64,000 bases of DNA, taken from the NCBI RefSeq assembly GCF_022539505.1, contig NC_061512.1:251488510-251552509 (forward strand). Direction: 5' to 3'. The notes beneath the pieces are model-generated. The model saw nothing but the letters and a program-made list of their open reading frames with translations. It did not search any database and was not told the DNA's origin. The translations under genes were made by a program, and so were the position numbers. Below, piece after piece: positions 45,331 to 55,854 of the stretch. This DNA comes from Lolium rigidum (lineage: Eukaryota > Streptophyta > Magnoliopsida > Poales > Poaceae). Every line of letters starts with the position of its first letter. Position 1 is the stretch's first letter.

Positions 45331-46699
45331 CCCTCGCGCGTCTTTTCCACTCCGTTTCGATTCCGTAATTTTTCATATTTTCTAAAAACAGCAGAAATAA
45401 TGTTCGGAAAGGTAAACGCGGACCTTTTATTACCTGTCTTGTTACCTATTCAAAGTCCGGTTCGGCGGATCGTCAATTTGTCCTTTGATGAAAGCCTCCG
45501 GTGTCTCCACTTGAATAATATCAACATCAACATTATAAGAATCACCCGAGATATAATGCTTGAGTCTTTGTCCATTCACCACTTGTGTGGCATTGCCTTG
45601 GAGAGAGCTAATTTTAATTGCTCTCGAACGATACACCTCCTCAACAACATATGGTCCTTCCCACTTCGAGAGTAATTTCCACTGCAAAGAATGCGAGACG
45701 AGACCGATACAATAGAACTTGATCTCCAACATTAAATTCTCTTTTAATGATCCTTCTATCATGCCACTTCTTAACTTTTTCTTTAAAGAGTTTAGCATTT
45801 TCATAAGCTTCACTTCTCCATTCATCTAGAGAACTTAATTGCAACAACCTCTTATTACCGAGCTAGTTTAGGATCTTTATTTAATTCTCTAACAGCCCAA
45901 TAAGCTTTGTGCTCTAGTTCTAGAGGTAAATGACAAGCTTTTCCATAAACCATTTTATAAGGTGACATTCCCATAGGATTTTTATAAGCAGTTCTATAAG
46001 CCCATAGTGCTTCTTTCAATTTGCTAGGCCAGTTCTTTCTAGATTTATTAACGATCTTACCTAAGATACCTTTAATCTCTCTATTTGATAACTCTACTTG
46101 ACCACTAGTTTGAGGGTGATAAGCGAGAAGCAATTCTATGATTAATACCATACTTAGCAAGAGTTTTTCTAAAACCTCCATGAATAAAATGAGAACCTCC
46201 ATCGGTCATAATATATCTAGGTACTCCAAATCTAGGAAATATAATATCTACAAGCATTTTTATAGAAGTCTCACCATCGGCACTTTTTGTAGGTATAGCT
46301 TCTACCCATTTAGTAACATAATCAACGGCGACAAGTATATGAGTGTTACCGTCGAAGAAGGGAAAGGACCCATGAAGTCGAATCCCCAACAATCGAATGG
46401 TTCAATAACAAGAGTATAATTCATAGGCATTTCATTGCGTACTGGAGATATTACCAACTCTTTGACATTCATCACAAGATAAAATAAATTTCCTTGCATC
46501 TTTGAAGAGTGTTGGCCAATAAAAACCTGATTGTAGAACCTTCTGCGCGGTTCTATCTCCGGCGTGATGTCCTCCATAAACACTTCCATGACATTTATTC
46601 AATATCTCCTGTTGTTCATATTCAGGAACACATCTTCGCATAATACCATCCACTCCTTCTTTATATAAGTGTGGGTCATCCCAAAAATAATGCCTCAAG
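45331..46699 (-). pseudogene. pol: Element D integrase
   Basis: Pieces in successive frames give the HHCC finger (GGHHAGDRTAQKVL...CDECQRVG, 46650-46500), the DDE core ([42 protein letters not shown]; 46480-45980) and the C-terminal domain ending KISSLQGNATQVVNGQRLKHY (45700-45560). Frame changes occur at about 46352, 46124-46127 and 45859-45862. Each lies where the minus strand has CTCG (or a shortened CG) at an expected CTG. The catalytic residues visible in each piece are conserved. The stretch 45331-45441 is spacer. Confidence 0.82.
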
Positions 46700-47231
46700 T
46701 CATAAAAGAATTTCCTCCTTTGCTTGAGCTGAAAAGGTTGGAGGCAAATACTTCGAAACAATAAAGTTAGCATAATCTGCATACCAAGGGCTCTCTCGCG
46801 AGCTCACCTTTATTACAGCCAATTGTTCATTTGGAAAACTATCATTAACGAGAACGGGATCATAAGCAATATTTTCCAATCTAGACAAATTATCGACAAC
46901 AGGATTATCGGCACCTTTCCTATCTATAATATGTAAATCAAATTCTTGCAACGAAGTACCCATCTAATAAGCCTTGGCTTAGCATCTTTCTTTGTCATAA
47001 GGTATCTAATTGCGGCATGATCGGTATGAATTGTAACTTTCGAATCAACAATATAGGGTCTAAACTTATCACAAGCAAAGACTACGACTAACAATTCTTT
47101 TTCGGTTGTAGCATAATTTCTTTGAGCGAGCATCAAGAGTCTTACTAGCATAATGAATAACATTTAATTTTTTATCTACCCGCTGTCCAAGAACGGCGCC
47201 TACAACAAAATCACTAGCATCACACATAATT
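46700..47231 (-). pseudogene. pol: Element D RNase H and connection to integrase
   Basis: Includes [24 protein letters not shown] and [14 protein letters not shown], the typical gypsy RNase H with TDH catalytic Asp. Apparent frame changes at 47127-47130 (CTCG for CTG) and 46723-46726 (CTTG on plus, CAAG for CAG on minus) interrupt it. Confidence 0.82.
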
Positions 47232-48557
47232 TCAAAAGGCAAATTCCAATCGGGAGGTTCGACTATAGGAGCGAGTTGTTAAGGCTTTCTTTAGAGTTTC
47301 AAAAGCTTCCTTACAATCATCATCAAAAACAAAAGGTACATCTTTTTGAAGAAGATTAGTAAGAGGCTTTGAAATTTTAGAGAAATCTTTAATAAATCTC
47401 CTATAAAACCCAGCATGACCAAGAACACTACGAATACCTTTAACATCCCTCGGATAGGGCATCTTCTCAATTGCTTCAACTTTAGCTCTATCAACTTCAA
47501 TACCTCTCTCGGAAATTTTATGTCCCAATACAATTCCTTCATTAACCATAAAGTGGCATTTCTCCCAATTAAGAACAAGGTTAGTTTCTTCACATCTCCG
47601 CAAAACTTTATCGAGGTTTCGCGAGGCAATTATCAAAAGAATTCCCATAGACGGAAAAATCATCCATGAACACCTCTACAATACTTTCGCAAAAACCATG
47701 AAAAATAGCGAGACATGCATCTTTGAAAAGTAGCAGGAGCATTACATAAACCAAAAGGCATACGCCTATAAGCATAAGTTCCATAAGGACAAGTAAACGT
47801 GGTTTTCTCTTGATCTTTAGCTTTAACGACAATTTGTGAAAACCCAGAATAACCATCAAGAAAGCAAAAATGAGTATTTTTAGATAACCTTTCTAGCATT
47901 TGATCAATAAAGGGTAAAGGGTAATGATCTTTCTTGGTAACTTTATTAACTTTTCGAAAATCAATGCACATTCTATAACCTACAACTATTCTTTGAGGAA
48001 TAAGCTCATCATTATCATTAGGCACAACGGTCATTCCTCCTTTCTTAGGAACACAATGAACGAGGACTAACCCATCTACTATCGGCAATAGGATATATAA
48101 TACCAGCTTCAAGGAGTTTTAATACCTCGTTTCTTACCACTTCCTTCATCTTCGGAATTAGACGACGTTGATGTTCAACAACGAGCTTTGCGTCTTCTTC
48201 CATATTAATAGCATGTTGGCAAATAGAAGGAGAAATCCCTTTCAAATCATCAAGAGTATAGCCAATAGCTCCTCGGTGTTTCTTCAATATTTCCAATAAC
48301 CTTTCTTCCTCAATCTCTGAAAGCTTAGAACTAATAATAATAGGATATATTTTCTTATCATCAATATGAGCATATTTAAGATTATCAGGTAAAGGCTTTA
48401 AATCAAAAACAGGATCTTCTTTTGGTGGCGGTGTTGTTCCCAAATCTTCCACCGGTAAATCATGCTTGAGAATAGGTTGGCGACGAAAAATTTCCTCAAG
48501 CTCATCTCTTTCTTTCCTAAAAGCTTCACTTTCACTATTCTCCAAATGTTGCTGCAA
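47232..48557 (-). pseudogene. pol: Element D reverse transcriptase
   Basis: The N-terminal linker and fingers (48557-48060) contain GAIGYTLDDLKGISPSIC and PKMKEVVRNEVLKLLEAG. The palm contains VPKKGGMT, YRMCIDFRKVNK, DGYSGFSQI, MPFGLCNAPATFQRCM and the catalytic VFMDDFSVYG box (about 47665). The thumb is ETNLVLNWEKCHFMV. Frame changes at about 48062-48065, 47709-47712, 47622-47625 and 47272-47275 all coincide with CGAG on the plus strand (CTCG on minus) at an expected CTG. Every core RT motif is present, so the domain is probably functional if those four bases are errors. Confidence 0.85.
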
Positions 48558-48773
48558 AGGGTTATTAGGAACAAGAACAATAGATGCACACTTTGCTCCA
48601 TTTTAAAATCATTACTAGGCAAGTCGGTTTTATAAGGAGTTTTGGTAAATTTAGAAAAGTTAAATTCATAAGGTTCACCGACAAATCTAGTCAAAATTTT
48701 CTCTTTCTTACAATCTATAATAGCTCCACAAGTATTTAGAAAAGGTCTACCAAAAATGATAGGACAATGATCA

Positions 48774-49091
48774 CTAGCAACGAGAACCAAGTACCAAAAA
48801 GTCGACGGGATATTTAATCTTACCACATAGAACTTCCACATCTCGAACAATACCAATTGGAGAAATAGTTTCTCTATTAGCCGGATGAATAACCACATCA
48901 ATATCTTCAAGTTCACAAGAACCAATTTCGTGCATAATCTCCGTGTAAAGTTCATAAGGAATAGCACTAACACTTGCACCAATATCACATAAACCATAAT
49001 AGCAATGATCACCAATTCTAACGAGATAGCATAGGAACACTAACTTGTTTGGATTTATTAGGATGTGAAACAATATTAGAAGCATCTTCAC
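48774..49091 (-). pseudogene. pol: Element D aspartic protease
   Basis: YYGLCDIGASVSAIPYELY is the Athila-type retropepsin active-site region, with Asp-Ile-Gly-Ala instead of Asp-Thr-Gly-Ala; downstream PVDFLVLG is the second conserved strand. The frame joins the gag frame at 49023-49026, where an extra base makes CTCG from CTG. Sequence 48558-48773 is the linker to RT. Confidence 0.75.
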
Positions 49092-50170
49092 GAGAAAATA
49101 ATATGACCATCCTCCACATTTTCGGTCACAAGATCTTTAACTATTGCAACGACGGGTTCAATTTTAATTTGTTCTTCGAGGTTCTCTAGGTTTCTTTTCG
49201 CTTTTATTAATCGCACTAGATATGACGAGTACTCCTTCATTTTAGCGAGGAAAGGAGTTTTTTCGATATAAGCTTCAGGAATAACATTATCAGCCGTTTC
49301 AACCACTACACATTTGTTTACGGATGAATCAATTTTATCTTTATACGGTTCATGATACTTATCAAAATTCTTCTTAGGCAGTTCATAATGAGAGGCAAAA
49401 GCTCTATAAAGATTTGCAACAACTTGGGAATCAAGACCATATGTAGCACTCATATTACGAAATTTATCGGTATCCATAAAAGCTTCAATGCATTTATAAT
49501 CATAAATTATACCGATTCTCTATCTTTGTCGTTCTCCCATCCTTCGGTATTTTCTTGGATCCGATCAAGAAGATCCCTTTTAAACTCTTCATTCTTGCGT
49601 GTAAATGATCCGGAACAGGAAGTATCCGGCAAGGTCTTGTCTTGAAAAGAAAGTCTTGCATAGAAATTATCAATAATAACATTACCAGGAAGCTCATGAA
49701 TGGGGCATTTGAGCATTAAAGACTTCAATCTCCCCCAAGCTTGGGCAATACTCTCTCCATCATGAGGCCGGAAATTATATATGCGGTTCCGATCTTTGTG
49801 AATTTCACTTGGAGGATAAAATTTGGAATAAAATAAAGGCACAATGTCCTCCCAATCAATAGAATCACCATTCTTCAGCAATTTATACCGGTGCACCGCT
49901 TTACCGGACAGCGATATAGTGAATAGTTTCTTCCTAACTTCATTCATAGAAATACTGCACATTTGAATAACCCGCATAATTCATGCAAAAACAGTAAATG
50001 ATCACCGGGATGGACGAGTTCCATCCCCTTCATAGCGGTTATCCATAACACGTTCAATAATTTTCATAGGTATTTTATATGGTACTACTTCCTCACCTGG
50101 CGCTTCATCCACTACCGTTGCAGGTAGTAGTAGATTTCCCAAATAGAAATTGAAGAGAAGATCTCTCCAT
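49092..50170 (-). pseudogene. gag: Element D gag
   Basis: The probable start is ATG at 50170 (MERSSLQF). The capsid-like retrotransposon gag domain lies at about 49960-49650 (IDWEDIVPLFYSKFYPPSEIH, GESIAQAWGRLKSLMLKCP). A C-terminal part follows (49477-49092: DKFRNMSATYGLDSQVVANLYRAF) leading to protease. Three to four frame changes are present, near 50130, 49985-49955 and 49490. The usual CCHC knuckle is not visible. Confidence 0.75.
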
Positions 50171-50249
50171 AATGATTTATAGCGAGCGGAAATAAAATCA
50201 GCACAAACGATAAATTTCCTTACCAATTCCACTTACCAATAGCGCTTCA

Positions 50250-50269
50250 CTCCCGGCAACGGCGCCGAG
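50250..50269 (-). promoter_or_regulatory. Primer-binding site of element D (tRNA-Asp type)
   Basis: The minus strand reads CCTCGGCGCCGTTGCCGGGA. tRNA-Asp complementarity expects TGGCGCCGTTGCCGGGGA, so the TGG start is altered through an apparent CTGG to CTCGG change. Confidence 0.65.
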
Positions 50270-50280
50270 GAAAATAGTCT

Positions 50281-51792
50281 TGATGACCCACAAGTATAGG
50301 GGGTGTATCGTAGTACTTTCGATAAATAAGAGTGTCGAACCCAACGAGGAGCGGAAGGTGTTGACAAGCGGTTTCGATGAAGGATTCACTGTAAATGCTC
50401 ACGAGACAAGTATTCGGGGGTTTTGATATTGCGGATAAATAAAGTACGAGTAAATAAAATGCAAGAGAAATAATTGCAGCGAGTGGCCCAATCCTTTTTA
50501 GCACAAAGGACAAGCCGGTTTGTTTACTTATAATGACCAAACGTTCTACGAGGACACACGGGGATTTTAGTCTAGTACTTTCGCTTCATACGGTTGATTA
50601 ATCTTCATTGTTTTGATAAGTGTCGTGTGGGTGAACCTATGCTAATGCACCGCCCTTCCTAGGACTAATACATACTTGTGATTATACCCCTTGCAAGCAT
50701 CCGCAACTACAAGAAAGTAATTAAGATAAATCTAACCACGACCTTAAACTGCGAGATCCTGCGATCCCTCCTGCATCGATATACTAACGGGGGCTTAGGT
50801 TTCTGTCACTCCGGCAACCCGCAATTAGCAACCGAATACAAGATGCACTCCCCTAGGCCCATAAATGGTGAAGTGTCGTGTAGTCGACGTTCACACGACA
50901 CCACTAGAAGAATGACACCACAACTTAAATATCATAACATTGAATATTACTCAACCATAATTCACTACTAGCATTTAGACTTCACCCATGTCCTCAAGAA
51001 CTAAACGAACTACTCACGAGACATCATATGGAATACAATCAGAGGTGATATGATGATGAATAACAATCTGAACATAAACCTTGGTTCAATGGTTTCACTC
51101 AATAGCATCTACAACAAGTATAGAATAACACGGAGAGTTTCCCCTATCAAACAATCAAGATTTAACCTGAATTGCTACAGCGATGACGAGGTGCAGCGGT
51201 GGTGATGGCGGTGTAGATGGTGGAGATGATGATGATGATGATGGAGATGATGTCCCGCTCGATGACGATGGCGATGGCGTCGATTTCCCCCTCCGGGAGG
51301 GAATTTCCCCGGCGGATTCCTGCCCGCCGGAGAGCTCTTTTCTCTCTGGTGTTCTCCGCCCCGCAGAGGCGGCTGTAACCCCTCGTGAGGTCCTCTGTCT
51401 GGCTTAGGTTTTCGGGACGAAGGAGTACGTGAAGAAAAGGAGGCGAAAAGGGTCGTGGGCCCCCCAGAGCATAGGGTGGCGCGGCCGGGCCTTGGGCCGC
51501 GCCGCCTATGGTCCGGGCCCACGATGGCCCCTCTCTTCTTCCCCTTCGGCTCCCTTCGTCATACGGAAAAATAGGAATTTTCGTGAAATTCCCTTCCACA
51601 GATTGATCTTCCGAAATATTGCGTTCGACGGCGCTTTTTCCAGCGGAATCTCGGCTCCGGTGCTTGATCCTCCAATAATGATGAAATATGCAAAATAGAT
51701 GAAATAACATAAGTATTGTGTCCCAATATGAAATATATCAATGAATAACAACAAATTATGATACAAAATAGTGATGCAAATTGGACGTATCG
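50281..51792 (-). repeat. Element D 5' LTR
   Basis: 1,512 bp. The last base is G instead of A on the plus strand. It is identical to 41285-42798 except at roughly fifteen places, most of them CAG/CTG contexts (for example tcacagac at 41402 versus tcacgagac at 50400). Confidence 0.92.
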
Positions 51793-51797
51793 GTGTG

Positions 51798-52265
51798 ATG
51801 AACGCTTGTTTTGGCTTCGTCTTCTTCTTTTAATCTGATCCGGTTATAACCGGAGTATGCGTCCGAAAGGAAAGACGTTCGCATCCTGCCGTGGAGTCGA
51901 TGATTTGATCGATCCTTGGGAGGGGAAAGTGATCCTTGGGACAATGTTTATTGAGACACGTGAAGTCGACGCACATGCGAAGGACTATTGTGTGTTTTTT
52001 CGGCACCATCACCTGGGTTAGCTACCCATGTGGCTTACTGTAGATATTTCTCCGATGAAACCAGCATCTTTGAGTCGATCTATTTCGATAACATGGCTTT
52101 GCGGCTAGGCTCCGAAAACGCCGCAAAGGTTGCTTTACCTGGTCTTGCGAGAGGATCTAAATTGAGGTGGTGCTCGGCAAGTTCCCCAGGTACTCCGGCA
52201 TGTCAGCTGGACACCATGCGAAGATTTTCCGAGTGCTCACGGAGGAACTCGACGAGCGCGCTTTC
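51798..52265 (-). pseudogene. pol: Element B reverse transcriptase, N-terminal part
   Basis: Contains RMCVDFTCLNKHCPKDHFPLPRIDQIID and, in a second frame, DAYSGYNRIRLKEEDEAKT, the fingers/palm of a gypsy RT up to the point where element D is inserted. The frame change near 51870 corresponds to a missing base at CTGG (minus strand TTTCGG). A second irregularity is near 52010. Confidence 0.75.
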
Positions 52266-52983
52266 CTATGCGACATCCATGTTTGCGGCAATGGATGTTG
52301 TTTTCTTGGGATCTGTCGGGTGGATCTGTACCTCTTTTGAATCCTTTGTTGTATTGAAGGTTGGCTCCTTGGAAGACCTCCCTACCTCTGGCAACACGTC
52401 ATAATCAGTGAACCTTGGTGCCGCGTATTCTGCTTGCATCCCGAAAGTTTCCGATAGTCGATGAAAATCCTTGTCGCATTTATCAGATAACGCGAAACTT
52501 CCTTTGATTGTGATAGGTCCCTTAGGTCCAGGCAACCTCCACAACAGATATGTATAATGTGGTACTGCCATGAACCTGGCGTATGCTCGGTCGTCCCAAT
52601 AAAGCATGATATTGCGATGGGAAATCCACAACTTCGAACTCCAAATTCTCTATCTCGTAGTTTTCTCGAGTTCCAAACCGAACGTCGAGGTTGATCTTGC
52701 CCGACGGATAACTTGGCTTCTCCGGTGTGATCCCATGGAAACGTGTGTCGGTTGGTTTCAAGTTTGCCGAGGATATGTTCATCTTCCTCAATGTATCTGC
52801 GTACATGAGGTTTAAGCTGCTGCCGCCATCTATGAAAACTCTCGACACGTCAAAACCAGCGATTACTGCGGGTAAGATGAGTGCCGATTGTCCCGGTCGA
52901 GGAACTTGTTGCGGATGGTCCGCGATTGTGAAGCCGATGTCTTGCCCCGACCAATTTAAGTACTCGACTATTGGTGGAGGCAT
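52266..52983 (-). pseudogene. pol: Element B aspartic protease and linker to RT
   Basis: SRVFIDGGSSLNLMYADTL is a Tat-lineage protease active site (Asp-Gly-Gly-Ser instead of Asp-Thr-Gly). FPSQYHALLGRPSI downstream is the conserved ALLGR strand. A second frame, 52631-52266, contains the post-protease linker (YTYLLWRLPGPKGPITIKG...). The two frames overlap, so one base-count change separates them near 52600. Confidence 0.75.
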
Positions 52984-53013
52984 CTTCTCTCGCCATGAAC
53001 ACTTGTCGCGAGA

Positions 53014-55415
53014 TTACCTTCGCGCCTCGTTGGATGGCCTAGCTTTCCGAATCATCGAGACCGCACCGTTAGAATTAGGATCTACATATGGAGGTGGGTG
53101 TGGTGCTGCCGCTATTCCGAGCTGGTGTCGATTTTCTTCGGTAATTGCGGGAGGAGGTGGAAGGTGGATCTCGCTCCTTGGCTCCCGAGGGTTTCTGTTG
53201 TTTGCTTGGGCATTTGCAATTCCTGCAGCTCGCAACATTGCCTGAAAATTACGGCAGTCTTTCTGGAGATGTCCCGACTGCCTCTTTCCATTGTTGTCAA
53301 GGTAAAAGTGCATTTGACACGGGCCGTTCATCATCTCCTCGGGAGACACGTAAGGTCTTGGAATCCTTGGTCCACTATTTTGCCTCGCTGCCGCAAAATC
53401 CCCTCTGTTGTCGCCTTGTTGCTCATTACTCCTTTGATAGTCATCTCGACTATTTCCTCCGAGATTTCCCGAAATCCGGCCGATATATGGCCGGGAGCAT
53501 CGTTGTTGTAGAACCGGCGAGAAAATCGCCTTCTATTTTGATAATTTCGATTACGATCGTCTTCGCGACTTTGTGTCTTTTATTGTATATTGCGTCTTCT
53601 CCATCTGCCCATTTATTGGCTATCTCCATGAGTGCTGATATGGTCTTGGGGTTAGTTCTCCCCAAGTCCTCGACGAAATCTCCTCGCCGAATTCCCGCCA
53701 CGAACGCATCTATTGCTCGCTCGTCAGATATATCTTCTGCCGAGTTTTTTATAATGTTCCACCGCTGTATGTATTTCCTCATCGACTCGTCATGTCTCTG
53801 TCGACAGGCTCTCAACTCTTCCAATGACGCAGGTTTCTTGCAGGTGGATCGGAAATTTTTCACGAAGATGTCCTCAAAGTTATCCCAGCTGTCGATGGAA
53901 CTTGGGGGAAGTTTCTTTATCCAAGATCTCGCGGCTCCGCTCAAGCCGAACTTGTATACTTTGCATAGCTCGTTGCTCCGGTTCCTCCTACTAGCTTCAC
54001 CATCTCGAGATAATCCACGAGCCAATCCTCGGGATCTTGCAGGCCGTCGAATTTCTTGAAATTTTCGGGTAGCTTGAACCCTTTTGGGACTCGAGTTTTT
54101 CGAACTCTTCTCGTGAAACACGGGAGCCCACACATATCTTCGTCGGCAATTTCCGGTGAATGCTGACGCTCTCTTCTTTCTTGTCGTGCTCTGTCCACCC
54201 TTACTTGGACTTCTGTGTCTCTTGCTCCACTTGTTCTTGGGGGATCTTGAACTGCTGCGGTTGGTCGTGGACTATTTTGCCTAGGGTTTTCTTCGGGAGG
54301 CGTTGTCGCAAACGCTGTTCCCATAACTCCTACTCCAGCCATCGCCATATTGAACAATGGTTCTCTCGGGTCCCCAGGAGGTGGTCTGGACGCCAAGATG
54401 TAAGCCTCGTGTTGCCATGTAACCCGCTTCCGGTGTTTTTGGGATGATATTTCCCCTGTCATCGATCGTCATGAAGGACATGTCGAGATTTTGAATTAGG
54501 TTCCCCCTCTCTCCTTCGGGTATATTTTGCAGCCGAGATCTTGCTCTCCTTCGAGCCTCTCTATGGCTATCTGCCGAAGTTTCGATCGACGGCCGAGTCC
54601 CTGCTCGACGCTCGCTAGACGCGGAAGCCGCCTCTTTTCTCCTATTCAAGGATGCTGTCTCTTTTTCCAACTCTCGACTTATTCGAGCAAGTCTATATTG
54701 ATATGCTTGTAGCTCTTGTGCGATAGCAGTGGTGGTCATTGGTTCGAACCATCTATAGCTCTTGCAGCTCTGTCCCATGCTGCTTGCGGGAGTTGTACTC
54801 TTTCTCGAGGGAGGACCCGACATATTTAGTGCCTAGGCCTCTCCCGAGATTAGCGGGATCGACGTATGGATTTCCCAAATTGTCGAAAGCCTCCGATGTT
54901 TCCGGTTCCGATCGGCCTGCCTCTTCGATCGCATAGATGCGATGATATTTTGAGCATTGATTTTTATCGGGATTGGTGACACCATCGTATAGAGTGGTGA
55001 AGACCTTTCCGATGGCAGCAGATTTGTCGATGAAGTTGAAGCTGTCGACGCTATCGGAGTCGCTGCTTATAAAGGAGTCCGCAGACGACTCGAAGGATGT
55101 GTTGCTGAAGATCTTTCCCTTCGCCTTGGTGTCGATGAAGCATGGCGAAGAAAACTTCTCGTCACTCGACGAAGAGCTAGAATCGACCGCTGAAAATTCC
55201 GACGAGATCGGATCTTCGAGACGGTAGGATCCTTCCTTGTTGACGCCAAATCGGAATTCTCCGAACGTCATGATGATGGGCTCCTCCAGATAGGCACATG
55301 CATCCATACGGGAGGGCGGGTGAGGAATAAAATTGACTAGATCAGTTTTTCCCTTGTTACCTCGATCCATCGCATTGCTTGCTACCGACGAAGTCGACGA
55401 TCTTGAACGTGCCAT
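53014..55415 (-). pseudogene. gag: Element B gag
   Basis: Start at 55415 (MARSRSSTSSVASN), 47 nt downstream of the LTR. The N-terminal 200 residues are Ser/Asp-rich. A Glu/Arg-rich region follows (54823-54281). The capsid-like domain lies at 54060-53620 (FKKFDGLQDPEDWLVDYLEM, AARSWIKKLPPSSIDSWDNF, SMRKYIQRWNIIKNSAEDI). Near 53300 a C-x2-H...H-x4-C element (CQMH...GHLQKDC) parallels the one in element A gag. At least four frame changes are present. The frames abut at CAG/CTG-like strings in several cases, so some may be sequence errors. Confidence 0.75.
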
Positions 55416-55440
55416 CGAGATCGGCTTCTTGCAACCTCTA

Positions 55441-55460
55441 ATTCCCACGAGACGGCGCCA
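55441..55460 (-). promoter_or_regulatory. Primer-binding site of element B
   Basis: The minus strand reads TGGCGCCGTCTCGTGGGAAT, starting 2 nt from the 5' LTR. The CTCG inside it may again be a misread CTG. Confidence 0.6.
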
Positions 55461-55462
55461 AT

Positions 55463-55849
55463 TGACAAAGGATTACTTTGTCAATGCCTACGGATTGTAG
55501 ACTAGGGTTTTGTTAGAAGTAGAGGGCAAGTAGATCTCGAAGGTTTCAGCCGAAAAGTACTCGACGATTATGAAAACTAGGGTTACTGTTGACAATAGAT
55601 TCGATCCTTTCTTTGTTCCTCGACTCCCCCTTATATAGGAGGTGGAGCCGAGGGTTTCGTTTTGTACAAGTTACAGAGTCTGGGACGGTTTCTAACTCAT
55701 CTCGTCAGATTACAAATAACACTTCCTATTACAACTCTAACTTTCCTTAATATATCTTGGGCTCCCGAATCTTCTTATTCTTCGGGTAGTGGGCATTCAG
55801 TAAACCCCGGGTACTATCTTCGGCAGGCCCATTTGGGATGCCTATGTCA
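55463..55849 (-). repeat. Element B 5' LTR
   Basis: 387 bp. A minus-strand TATA box, CCTATATAAG, lies at about 55630-55639. It differs from the 3' LTR at about five places. Confidence 0.92.
55630..55639 (-). promoter_or_regulatory. TATA box of element B LTR promoter
   Basis: CCTATATAAG followed by GGGGGAG on the minus strand, conserved in both LTRs. Predicted to drive gag-pol leftward. Confidence 0.65.
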
Positions 55850-55854
55850 CCTGG

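Larger units (their letters stand above)
41285..51792 (-). mobile_element. Element D: Athila-type gypsy retrotransposon (WHAM/Sabrina relative) inside the RT of element B
   Basis: This element is 10,508 bp long, with LTRs at 41285-42798 and 50281-51792 beginning TGATGACCC. The 5-bp target duplication is gtgtg (41280-41284 and 51793-51797). On the minus strand the order is primer site, gag, protease, RT, RNase H, integrase, a third ORF (44567-45107), about 1.8 kb non-coding, polypurine tract (AAGCTTGGGGGAGT) and 3' LTR. A tRNA-Asp-type primer site, the LCDIGAS protease and a post-integrase ORF are Athila features. Some twelve apparent frame breaks are present, at least eleven of them at CTG/CAG positions, so the element may be intact in the real genome. 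Confidence 0.9.
25770..55849 (-). mobile_element. Element B: Tat-lineage gypsy retrotransposon with two nested insertions
   Basis: The LTRs at 25770-26156 and 55463-55849 (387 bp each) begin TGACAAAGG and end ATGTCA. The 5-bp target duplication is cctgg. Without the Sabrina-like element and element D it is about 12.9 kb. The minus-strand order is gag, protease, RT (split by D), RNase H, second RNase H, integrase. A long plus-strand gene region and a non-coding region with repeated polypurine-like motifs follow before the 3' LTR. The LTRs differ at only about five places, almost all at CAG/CTG sites, so the insertion is young and its apparent frame breaks are doubtful. Confidence 0.9.

Noticed and set aside
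25770..55849. A biological A-to-G editing or hypermutation system acting on young retrotransposons
   Set aside because: The changes include single-base insertions and deletions on the same CAG/CTG motif and affect both strands equally, which fits a read/consensus error better than a deaminase.
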